From NCBI GenBank assembly GCA_946887295.1, contig CAMPKP010000021.1, positions 1 to 31,208 on the forward strand: a stretch of 31,208 nt of DNA. Reading direction: 5' to 3'. The DNA is from an uncultured Gemmatimonadota bacterium. GTDB lineage: Bacteria > Gemmatimonadota > Gemmatimonadetes > Gemmatimonadales > GWC2-71-9. Shown piece after piece: positions 15,191 to 21,968 of this stretch; within the stretch, counting starts at the first letter, position 1; every line of letters begins with the position of its first letter. The notes beneath the pieces were generated by a model that was not told the DNA's origin, made no database searches, and saw only the letters and a program-made list of their open reading frames with translations. Made by a program: the position numbers and the translations under genes.

Positions 15191-16363
15191 TTGGCCGGCT
15201 CCATCCCTGCCCTTCAGCGCTCCTTCGGAGGCGGCATAAGCACCTCCCGTGGGCCTTCCGGCCCGCCTTCTGCTTCAGCCGAGTCCGGGCTGCTCGACTA
15301 TGCCTGGGTCCTTTCGCGACACCGCCGTCTCGTTTTCGGGATACCGGTGGTGGCGGCGGTGCTCACCTTCGGGCTCTCGTTTCTGCTGCCCACCCGCTGG
15401 ACCGCCGAAGCTCGGTTCGTGCCCGAGGCCTCATCCTCCATCCAGTTGCCCACCGGCATCGGCGCCCTCGCCGGGGAGCTCGGCTTTTCCTTGCCCGGGG
15501 CCGACCCAATGTCCTCCCCGGATTTCTACGCCGCTGTGATGGAGAGCCGTTCTCTCCTCGCCCGCACTCTCCAGACCCGTTTCCCTGTCCCCGGCGTCAC
15601 CGCCGCCCGGGCCGACAGCGCCCTGCTGATCGACATTCTCGAGATCGAGGACGACACCCCGCGCGAGCGTCTGGACACAGGGGTCGAGTGGCTTCGTGAC
15701 CACTCTTCGGCCCGGGTGGACAACAAGACGGGGACCATCGAGTTCTCGGTCGAGCTTCCAGACCCCGATCTCGCCGCGTCGGTGACGAGTCATATGGTGG
15801 GGCTGCTCAACGACTTCAATCAACGGACCCGCAACCTCCGTGCCCGGGAGCGCCGCAGGTTCTCCGAGGCGAGAACCGCGGAGGCCCAGAAGGACCTGGA
15901 CGCCGCCGAAGAGACGCTCCGGGCCTTCCTGTCGAGGAACCGCCAGTTCGAGTTCTCCCCCCAGCTCACGTTCGAGCACAACCGCCTCGAGCGCCAAGTC
16001 ACGATGCGACAAGAGGTTTACCAGACGCTCCGGCGCGAGTACGAGATCGCCCGCATCGACGAGGTCAACGACACCCCGGTCCTCACCGTGGTCGACCAGC
16101 CGGTCGCCCCCGCCAAGCCCTCGAGTCCGAAGCGCCTCCGGATGGCGCTGGTGGCGGCGGTTCTGGGAATCCTGCTGGGCGTGAGCCTGGCGTTCCTGCT
16201 CGAGTATCTCGAGCGGAGCCGGGAGCGGCAGCCCCTGGTCTACCAGCAGGTGGCCCAGGCCTGGCGCCGGACTCGGCGACGCCACCGCGAACCCGACCCC
16301 GACATCGACCCCGAGCCGACCGAGCGCCCGCAATTTCCGACCAGGCAAGCCGCCGACCGATAG
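15191..16363 (+). CDS. Wzz-like polysaccharide co-polymerase without kinase domain
   Basis: A 390-residue chain-length/co-polymerase protein: cytosolic proline-rich N-terminus, first membrane helix at about 46-66, a periplasmic domain with a long helical, charged middle (about 215-290, AEAQKDLDAAEETLRAFLSR), the proline-rich VDQPVAPAKPSSPKR typical just before the second helix (about 317-338), and a 50-residue basic then acidic tail. No Walker motif or tyrosine-rich tail follows, unlike Wzc. It should control chain length together with Wzy and dock to the exporter. The only canonical start in frame is TTG 15191, because a stop lies at 15182-15184; GGTGAT at 15180-15185 is a fitting ribosome-binding site. 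A GGAGG at 15227 precedes an in-frame ATA, a less likely start. Confidence 0.83.
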   Translation: MAGSIPALQRSFGGGISTSRGPSGPPSASAESGLLDYAWVLSRHRRLVFGIPVVAAVLTFGLSFLLPTRWTAEARFVPEASSSIQLPTGIGALAGELGFSLPGADPMSSPDFYAAVMESRSLLARTLQTRFPVPGVTAARADSALLIDILEIEDDTPRERLDTGVEWLRDHSSARVDNKTGTIEFSVELPDPDLAASVTSHMVGLLNDFNQRTRNLRARERRRFSEARTAEAQKDLDAAEETLRAFLSRNRQFEFSPQLTFEHNRLERQVTMRQEVYQTLRREYEIARIDEVNDTPVLTVVDQPVAPAKPSSPKRLRMALVAAVLGILLGVSLAFLLEYLERSRERQPLVYQQVAQAWRRTRRRHREPDPDIDPEPTERPQFPTRQAADR

Positions 16364-16378
16364 CGCGCGGCATCTGAC

Positions 16379-17383
16379 ATGCCCCGTGTGTCCGTGGTGA
16401 TCCCCGTGCGCAACGAGGAGCGCTGGCTCGGGGAGTGTCTCGATTCGGTGCTCGCCGCGCTCGAATCGGTCGGAGGCGGTGAGGTCCTGGTGGTGGACGG
16501 CCAGAGCGAGGATGGCACGGCCGAGGTGATCGCCAGGTATCGTGACCGCCACGCCGGGATCGAGCTGATCCCCAACCCTCGCAAGGTCACCCCCGCAGGG
16601 TTCAATCTCGGCATCCGCCGAGCCCGAAGCGATGCGATCGCCATCGTGAGCGCGCACAGCCGCCTCGAGTCCGACTTCTTCGAGGCCGCGCTCCGGCGGC
16701 TGGATCGCGGTGATGCGGATATCGTGGGGGGTCCGGTGCGCACCGAGGCATCGGGCGACGGCGCCCTCTCGTGGCTGCTGGCGAGAATCGTGAGCCACCC
16801 CTTCGGCGTGGGCAACAGCCGGTTTCGGGTGTCGAGTCGGGAGGCGTACGTGGACGCGGTGCCGTTCGCGGTGTTCCGGCGTGAGGTATTCGAGCGGGTG
16901 GGAGCGTTCGATGAGGAGCTGGTCCGCAACCAGGACACGGAATTTTTCGGGAGGGTGCGCTCGGCCGGGCTGCGCGTGCTGCTGGATCCGTCGGTCCGGA
17001 GCGTGTACCGCGCGCGTGGAACGCTCGGAGGCTTGCTGCGACAGGGATTTCTAAGCGCCTACTGGAATGTCCTGGTGTGGCGCAGGAATCCCGCCGCATT
17101 TCAGTGGCGGCACGCGGTGCCCGCCGCGTTCGCTTTGTCCCTCCTGGTCGCTGCCGTCGGCACGATCCTCGTGCCGCGGGGCTGGGTGTTGCTCGCGGCG
17201 GTGCTCGCCGCCTATCTGGTTGCCGCCTCGCTCGCAACCGCGGACGTCATCCGTCGCACGGGCCGCGCCACCGCCCTACTGTTGCCCCCGCTCTTTCTGG
17301 TCTATCACGTCAGCTACGGCGCCGGATCAGTCGCCGGATTGAGTTGGCTGTGGGCCCGTCGGGCAAGCCGGGGATATGGCTGA
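16379..17383 (+). CDS. GT2-family glycosyltransferase with C-terminal membrane helices (ExoA-like)
   Basis: A 334-residue enzyme with a GT-A domain opening SVVIPVRNEERWLGECLDSV (5-24), the LVVDGQSEDGT motif (D40) and, near the end of the domain, FDEELVRNQDTEFFGR, the acceptor-side acidic motif. Three hydrophobic segments at about 250-320 anchor it in the membrane, as in succinoglycan ExoA. At residues 91-93 it has SAH where, from memory, ExoA-like proteins have DAH or DGH, so the usual metal-binding Asp appears to be replaced. The ATG lies 15 bases after the Wzz-like stop and its end overlaps the methyltransferase start by eight bases, so it sits in the same transcript. Confidence 0.86.
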   Translation: MPRVSVVIPVRNEERWLGECLDSVLAALESVGGGEVLVVDGQSEDGTAEVIARYRDRHAGIELIPNPRKVTPAGFNLGIRRARSDAIAIVSAHSRLESDFFEAALRRLDRGDADIVGGPVRTEASGDGALSWLLARIVSHPFGVGNSRFRVSSREAYVDAVPFAVFRREVFERVGAFDEELVRNQDTEFFGRVRSAGLRVLLDPSVRSVYRARGTLGGLLRQGFLSAYWNVLVWRRNPAAFQWRHAVPAAFALSLLVAAVGTILVPRGWVLLAAVLAAYLVAASLATADVIRRTGRATALLLPPLFLVYHVSYGAGSVAGLSWLWARRASRGYG

Positions 17384-18083
17384 AGCACCACGGCGGGAGG
17401 CGGAACGATTGGCGGAGGCATACGGCCGTCGGGCAAGCGCCACGGGGCCGGTCCCATCGCGCCTTGCCTCTCCTGGCGATCTCTTCATGCTCCAGGAGCG
17501 GGAATGGCACGTGGCGCGAGTGCTCCGTCGGGTCTATCCCGGCGGGCTCGCCACGCTGAACATCCTCGATTTCGGCTGTGGCGCCGGTTGGGATCTCCTC
17601 GAGCTGCTGAGCATGGGTTCTCAGTCACGGAAGGTCGTCGGCGTGGATCTGCTTGGCGATCGCCTGCATCGCGCCCGGCAAATGCTGCCCTCCGCCGCGC
17701 TTGCGCGAGCCGATGGGGCGGCCCTTCCCTTCCCAGACGCTACCTTCGACCTGGTCCTTCAATACACCGTCTTCAGCTCCATCCTCGACCAGGGACTGCG
17801 CCGTAACGTCGCCACCGAGCTGGGGCGTGTGCTTCGGCCGCGGGGCTCAGTGCTTTGGTACGACATCAGGGTGGACAATCCCCGGAATCCAGACATTCGG
17901 CGCGTCACCCGCTCCGAGCTGGACGGACTCTTTCCAGGATGGCGGGTGGATGCGAGATCCATCACGCTGGCACCTCCACTCGCCCGGCGCCTGGCGCGCG
18001 TCAACTGGTTAGCGGCGGCTATCGGCGCTACGCTACCGTTCCTTCGGAGCCATCTGCTCGCGAGGATCAGGAAACCGGAATGA
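17376..18083 (+). CDS. class I SAM-dependent methyltransferase
   Basis: A 235-residue Rossmann-fold methyltransferase. Motif I is ILDFGCGAGWD (63-73), motif II VVGVDLL (87-93), then ADGAALPFPDATFDLVLQYT, the acidic loop and motif IV of Methyltransf_11 proteins. The C-terminal part (GSVLWYDIRVDNPRN onward) contains the strand after motif IV and a basic tail ending LARIRKPE. In a capsule locus it most likely O-methylates a sugar or a lipid-linked glycan end. Its ATG overlaps the GT2 stop by eight bases, so expression is coupled. The substrate cannot be inferred. Confidence 0.85.
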   Translation: MAEAPRREAERLAEAYGRRASATGPVPSRLASPGDLFMLQEREWHVARVLRRVYPGGLATLNILDFGCGAGWDLLELLSMGSQSRKVVGVDLLGDRLHRARQMLPSAALARADGAALPFPDATFDLVLQYTVFSSILDQGLRRNVATELGRVLRPRGSVLWYDIRVDNPRNPDIRRVTRSELDGLFPGWRVDARSITLAPPLARRLARVNWLAAAIGATLPFLRSHLLARIRKPE

Positions 18084-18131
18084 GCTGGGATGTCCGGCGT
18101 GCTCGGTGCTAGGTTAACGACTGCTCCACTT

Positions 18132-18143
18132 CTGGTGCACCAG
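18132..18143. promoter_or_regulatory. perfect 12-bp palindrome before the first beta-helix gene
   Basis: CTGGTGCACCAG is fully self-complementary and sits in the 91-base gap, 31 bases before the GTG start. It could be an operator for the gene at 18175; no partner copy was found in the window by eye. Confidence 0.4.
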
Positions 18144-18150
18144 TACATCT

Positions 18151-18170
18151 CCCGACGGTCGGGAAGGAGG
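18151..18170 (+). promoter_or_regulatory. inverted repeat abutting a strong ribosome-binding site
   Basis: CCCGAC-G-GTCGGG (18151-18163) is immediately followed by AAGGAGG (18164-18170), four bases from the GTG start at 18175. The binding site decides the start. As RNA the repeat would fold with a three-base loop (CCCGA-CGG-TCGGG) next to the ribosome-binding site. Confidence 0.45.
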
Positions 18171-18174
18171 CAGC

Positions 18175-19668
18175 GTGGGTACTGTAAGCGTCTTCAACGT
18201 GAAGGACCCGCCCTATAGCGCCCAAGGCAACGGCATCACCAATGATACCGCGGCGATCCAGAGCGCGATCACGGACGCGTTTGTTGTCGGAGGGGTCGTC
18301 TACTTCCCTCCAGGCGTTTACAACTTCAATTCCACTCTCAGCCTCGAAAGCAACGAGAGACCCGTCATGCTGATGGGCGTCGGCGCGCCTCCCATCGGTG
18401 CGCATAACCTCGGGACTGTGCTGAAGTGGACCGGCGGCGCATCCACCGCCATCCGGATAGGGAATCTGTGTCGCACCGCGATTCTCCAGGGCTTCCAGTT
18501 GGACAACACCGGGTCGGGCGCCGTCGGCATCCAGGTGGGCAACAATACCTCGGAGACACTGCTCCGTGATATAGTCATCTTTCCCCAAGTCGGCTTCACG
18601 ATCGGTCTGGACATCGGTGGTTCAGGCAACGCGATAACGACCTATCTCACCGATGTCTATCTCCGCGACAACGGCACGAATCTCCGGCTGACCCAGGTCA
18701 ACGCCCACACCGTCGCAGTTCGGCTACGATGTCTGTTTGCTAGCCAGTTGGATCTCGAGATTGGCACCGCCAGTTTTGGACCCACTAGCGCTCGCTTCTA
18801 CGGATGCACCTTCGAGTCGAAGCTCGGCAAGACTCCCGTTGTGATCCGTCGTTGCATCGGTGTCAGTTTCTATGGCTGCTACTGGGAGCACGATGGTGCC
18901 GGCACCTATGCAGTAGATATCGCGAGCGACGCCGTCAAGGCGTTTAGTGTGCTGGTCGACGGCGCCTACCTCAACGGAAATGCATTTGGGGCGAGTACAG
19001 ACAAGGCCAACTTCGCTTTCAACGTGGCCTTCGCCTCTGCCTACCTTACCGTTACCAACACGTACCTGGCGGGGTATGCCAACGGAGCAGCAATCGTCAG
19101 GAATCAGAACAGCACACGGATCACGCTGGAGAACATCGAGGCCGACTATACCGGAGCGACCATCGCGTCGAGCCTTACCACCGGGAAGGTGTTCCATCGA
19201 GGCATCGCGCTGGCAGGGCCAGTTCAGACCGCCTTCTCAGGAACCGGTGAGACGTTCGCCGGAGATGTCGACGCGGCGGGCGGATACCGGCAATCCATTG
19301 ATGGTTGGTATCGAGAGAATATTGCTGCGAGCCAGACTAATCTCCTGCTCTCACGCCTGGCTACCTCTACGGTGAGCCCTAGTGCCTGGATCGCACCACG
19401 GGCTGGCTCGATTACGGCTCTGTGGGTCAAGATGAACGTCAATCGCACGGGTGGAACTTTGACCACGAGCGTCTTCAAGAACGGTGTTCTGGTCTCCGGT
19501 CTTAGTGCTGTCCTCGATGCCACCAATTTGCACTTCAAGTCTACGACCGTCGCAAAGGATGCCCTCGTCTTCGCCGCAGGCGACCTCCTGGACATCCGCG
19601 CAACGACAAACGGGGCGTGGGCACCGACGACCGGAGACATCCGGGCTGGGCTAGAGGTGGAAACCTGA
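18175..19668 (+). CDS. Pectate_lyase_3-type right-handed beta-helix protein, phage tailspike-like
   Basis: A 497-residue protein with no signal peptide. The N-terminus (4-60) has the Pectate_lyase_3 pattern FNVKD...GNGITNDTAAIQSAI...GGVVYFPPGVY. Residues about 60-370 are repeated short strands (for example LLRDIVIF, ARFYGCTFES, VSFYGCYWEHDGAG, ITLENIEADYTG), as expected for a parallel beta-helix. The last 95 residues (403-497; SITALWVKMN, TTSVFKNGVLVSGL, DIRATTNGAWAPTTGDIRAGLEVE) look like the beta-sandwich ends I remember from phage tail fibre proteins. Such folds cut, epimerise or bind polysaccharides. GTG 18175 is set by AAGGAGG just upstream. Three sampled 60-base lines are 58-60% GC against 70% in a neighbouring gene line, suggesting acquisition by transfer. 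The family call is solid; the enzymatic activity is unknown. Confidence 0.75.
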   Translation: MGTVSVFNVKDPPYSAQGNGITNDTAAIQSAITDAFVVGGVVYFPPGVYNFNSTLSLESNERPVMLMGVGAPPIGAHNLGTVLKWTGGASTAIRIGNLCRTAILQGFQLDNTGSGAVGIQVGNNTSETLLRDIVIFPQVGFTIGLDIGGSGNAITTYLTDVYLRDNGTNLRLTQVNAHTVAVRLRCLFASQLDLEIGTASFGPTSARFYGCTFESKLGKTPVVIRRCIGVSFYGCYWEHDGAGTYAVDIASDAVKAFSVLVDGAYLNGNAFGASTDKANFAFNVAFASAYLTVTNTYLAGYANGAAIVRNQNSTRITLENIEADYTGATIASSLTTGKVFHRGIALAGPVQTAFSGTGETFAGDVDAAGGYRQSIDGWYRENIAASQTNLLLSRLATSTVSPSAWIAPRAGSITALWVKMNVNRTGGTLTTSVFKNGVLVSGLSAVLDATNLHFKSTTVAKDALVFAAGDLLDIRATTNGAWAPTTGDIRAGLEVET

Positions 19669-19696
19669 CCGGGCCCCATAAAGGACGACTCCAGAG

Positions 19697-20425
19697 ATGA
19701 ACCTTCTGCGTGCCACCGCCAAGGCAGCCTACAACACCTATTGCAGGCTCGCGATTCTCGCCTTGAAGCCCATGTTCCTGAGAGAGGCTCGCCTTCCACA
19801 GTTCCACGATCGGAATGAGCGGGCGGTGGAGTACGCATTCGCCTTTCGCTGCATTGCGGAGACGGCTCCGCGGACGCTCCTCGACGTCGGAACTGGCCAG
19901 ACGGCATTTCCTCACCTGGTCGAGAACTGTGGGGTCCGGGTCACGGCGCTGGATCGGGGCAGCGGGTACTGGGACCTGCCCTTGGCGAACCGCCACTTTC
20001 CCTTGACGAAGGGGGACATCACGGCACCACGCCTGGAGCGCCGGTTCGACATGATCGTTTGCGTGAGCGTTCTGGAGCATATTCCCAACCACCGCGACGC
20101 GTTGCGTGGAATGTTTCAGCTCCTGCAGCCCGGTGGGCACTTGGTCCTGACCTTCCCGTATAACGAGCACCAATACGTACCCGACGTGTACCGCCACCCC
20201 GATGCGGGCTATGGGAAGGATTACGGCTTCATCGCTCAGGTCTACTCCCGCCGAGAGCTGGATGCATGGTTGGCCGATACCGGCGCCGAGGTGGTATGTC
20301 AGGAGTACCATGAGGCCTTCACTGGCGAGCTGTGGACGGTCGGCGTCCGTCTGAATCCCATCCGCCGAAGCGGGAGGGACAGGAAACACCATCTCACCTG
20401 TCTCCTGCTCCGGAAGCCCGCATGA
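19697..20425 (+). CDS. class I SAM-dependent methyltransferase (Methyltransf_23 type)
   Basis: A 242-residue enzyme: TLLDVGTGQTAFPH (60-73) is motif I, VTALDRGSGYWDLP is motif II, FDMIVCVSVLEHIPNHRDAL is the acidic loop region and LQPGGHLVLTFPYNEH is motif IV and beyond. An amphipathic N-terminus (1-35) precedes the fold. This architecture is common among sugar and glycan-end methyltransferases of capsule loci. ATG 19697 follows AAGGA at 19681-19685. Its stop overlaps the start of the second beta-helix gene (ATGA), tying these two products together. It is not close in sequence to the methyltransferase at 17376, so this is not a simple tandem duplication. Confidence 0.85.
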   Translation: MNLLRATAKAAYNTYCRLAILALKPMFLREARLPQFHDRNERAVEYAFAFRCIAETAPRTLLDVGTGQTAFPHLVENCGVRVTALDRGSGYWDLPLANRHFPLTKGDITAPRLERRFDMIVCVSVLEHIPNHRDALRGMFQLLQPGGHLVLTFPYNEHQYVPDVYRHPDAGYGKDYGFIAQVYSRRELDAWLADTGAEVVCQEYHEAFTGELWTVGVRLNPIRRSGRDRKHHLTCLLLRKPA

Positions 20426-21909
20426 GCTTCGATGTGCGGTGCTTTGGAGCGAGGGGCGACGGCAGGACGGACGATACGGCTCCCATCAACGCGGCCATCT
20501 CGGCCGCGGCAAAGGCCGGCGGAGGGGCGGTCCGGTTTCCGGAAGGGCGGTACCGCTGCCTCGCCGTTCAGGGGCGGAATCGGGTTTCCCTGATCGGTGA
20601 GGGTGCCACGCTCGTCAAGCTGGGCGGGGGCGCATCGAGCCATATCCTCGAGCTGGTCGGGTCGCTCGCGCAGAGGGTCTCGATTACCGGCGATGTGGCC
20701 AGAGGCAGCACGCACATCGAGATCGTCCACCAGGCCTTCGCCCCCGGCGATCAGGTGCTCGTACGCGATGAGCGCTACGCCTTCCGCGCCCGCGGTCGCA
20801 ATCAGGAACTGAATCGCATCGCAGCCGTGTCCGGGACCCAGGTCTACCTCGCCTCTCCCACGCTCGATGACTACACGGTCGCCACGAGAGCCGAGCTCGT
20901 CCATCTGGCCCCGGTGGCGGACCTGACGGTTGAGGGGCTGATGTTCGAAGTACCGGACGGTGGTGGCCGTTTTGTCGGGGGTGCCGTCTTCGGTCGTTTC
21001 GCCAGTCGGGTGTCTCTCCGAGGGTGCACGGTCGTTGGAGCGGACGATGAGGCGGCGTTCCAATTCGAGCAGTCGTCCTGGATCACGCTCGACGGGTGCA
21101 GCGCTCGCGACGGGCAGAATTGCGGTCCGATGGGGAGAGGAAACGGCATCGTGATCGGGGAGTCGTCCCACCATTGCCTGGTCACCCACTGCCGCACGGA
21201 GAACGTCAGCGAAAACGCCTTCGACAGCAACGCTCGCTACTCGGCGTTCCTGAACAACATCGACGTCGGCTCATACGACGACGCGTTCAATACCCACGGC
21301 TCCGCGTGCCGGCACATTCAGATCCGCGGCAACTTCTGCATCGCCGGCCGAGGGGCCGGAATTACGGTTGGCTTCGGCGGGCACCACGCAGGCGACCGGG
21401 ACATACTGGTCGCCGACAACACCATTGTGGATCCGGGTACCCATGGGATCAGCGTGGCCGCGTCCCCGGCTCGGCCGAACACGGACGTGGTGCTCCGGGG
21501 CAATTCCATCATCCGGCCATCACGGGCTCGCGAAGGCTGCGATGGAATCTGCGTCGCCGGCAGTCACCACATCACGGTCACAGGCAATCACATCGTCGGG
21601 GAAGGCTCGAAGCCGGCCCACGGAATCCTTGCAGCCGACAGCCGCGGAGTGACCATCCAGTCCAACGCCGTACGCGCGCTGGCCGATGGATATGGGATCG
21701 GATACATTGGGTGCACGGACATCACCATCACACGCAATCGCATCTCCGAAGTCTCCTCCTTTAACGTGTACGCCTCGCCCTCGAGAGCGAGCTCGGGTGT
21801 CCTCATCGAGGGGAATCGGGCGGACGACGACCTGATCCGAATCCAGCCTGAGGACATCACCCGCGACAACGAGTGGGGTCCCCGGACGGACCGAGCACCA
21901 GGGATCTGA
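20422..21909 (+). CDS. second Pectate_lyase_3/Beta_helix protein
   Basis: A 495-residue parallel beta-helix protein without a signal peptide. The N-terminus has VRCFGARGDGRTDDTAPINA then GGGAVRFPEGRY (the Pectate_lyase_3 start). From about residue 170 the repeats are regular PbH1 coils, each close to 22-25 residues with an N or G turn, such as VSLRGCTVVGADDEA, CLVTHCRTENVSENAF, ILVADNTIVDPGTHGI, ITVTGNHIVGEGSKP, VTIQSNAVRALADGY and ITITRNRISEVSSF, the style of Beta_helix/NosD and alginate-epimerase proteins. It lacks the tailspike-like C-terminus of the protein at 18175. ATG 20422 overlaps the methyltransferase stop; a longer upstream frame is not favoured. It may modify or cleave the polymer, but without visible export signals its location is unclear. 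Confidence 0.8.
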   Translation: MSFDVRCFGARGDGRTDDTAPINAAISAAAKAGGGAVRFPEGRYRCLAVQGRNRVSLIGEGATLVKLGGGASSHILELVGSLAQRVSITGDVARGSTHIEIVHQAFAPGDQVLVRDERYAFRARGRNQELNRIAAVSGTQVYLASPTLDDYTVATRAELVHLAPVADLTVEGLMFEVPDGGGRFVGGAVFGRFASRVSLRGCTVVGADDEAAFQFEQSSWITLDGCSARDGQNCGPMGRGNGIVIGESSHHCLVTHCRTENVSENAFDSNARYSAFLNNIDVGSYDDAFNTHGSACRHIQIRGNFCIAGRGAGITVGFGGHHAGDRDILVADNTIVDPGTHGISVAASPARPNTDVVLRGNSIIRPSRAREGCDGICVAGSHHITVTGNHIVGEGSKPAHGILAADSRGVTIQSNAVRALADGYGIGYIGCTDITITRNRISEVSSFNVYASPSRASSGVLIEGNRADDDLIRIQPEDITRDNEWGPRTDRAPGI

Positions 21910-21927
21910 CGGGTGACGCTTGTTCGT

Positions 21928-21953
21928 GTGCCGCGAGGATCATCCGGCGGCAC
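21928..21953. terminator. hairpin between convergent operons
   Basis: GTGCCGC (21928-21934) pairs with GCGGCAC (21947-21953); the 12-base loop contains a further GGAT/ATCC pair (21937-21940/21942-21945). It sits in the 59-base gap between the end of the plus-strand beta-helix gene and the end of the minus-strand GT4 gene. No T-run is seen. Confidence 0.45.
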
Positions 21954-21968
21954 GCGCCGCCACCGGTC

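Noticed and set aside
15148..15699. Open frame starting ATG 15148 overlapping the Wzz-like gene
   Set aside because: It is out of frame with a clear two-helix co-polymerase and has a biased Arg/His/Pro composition.
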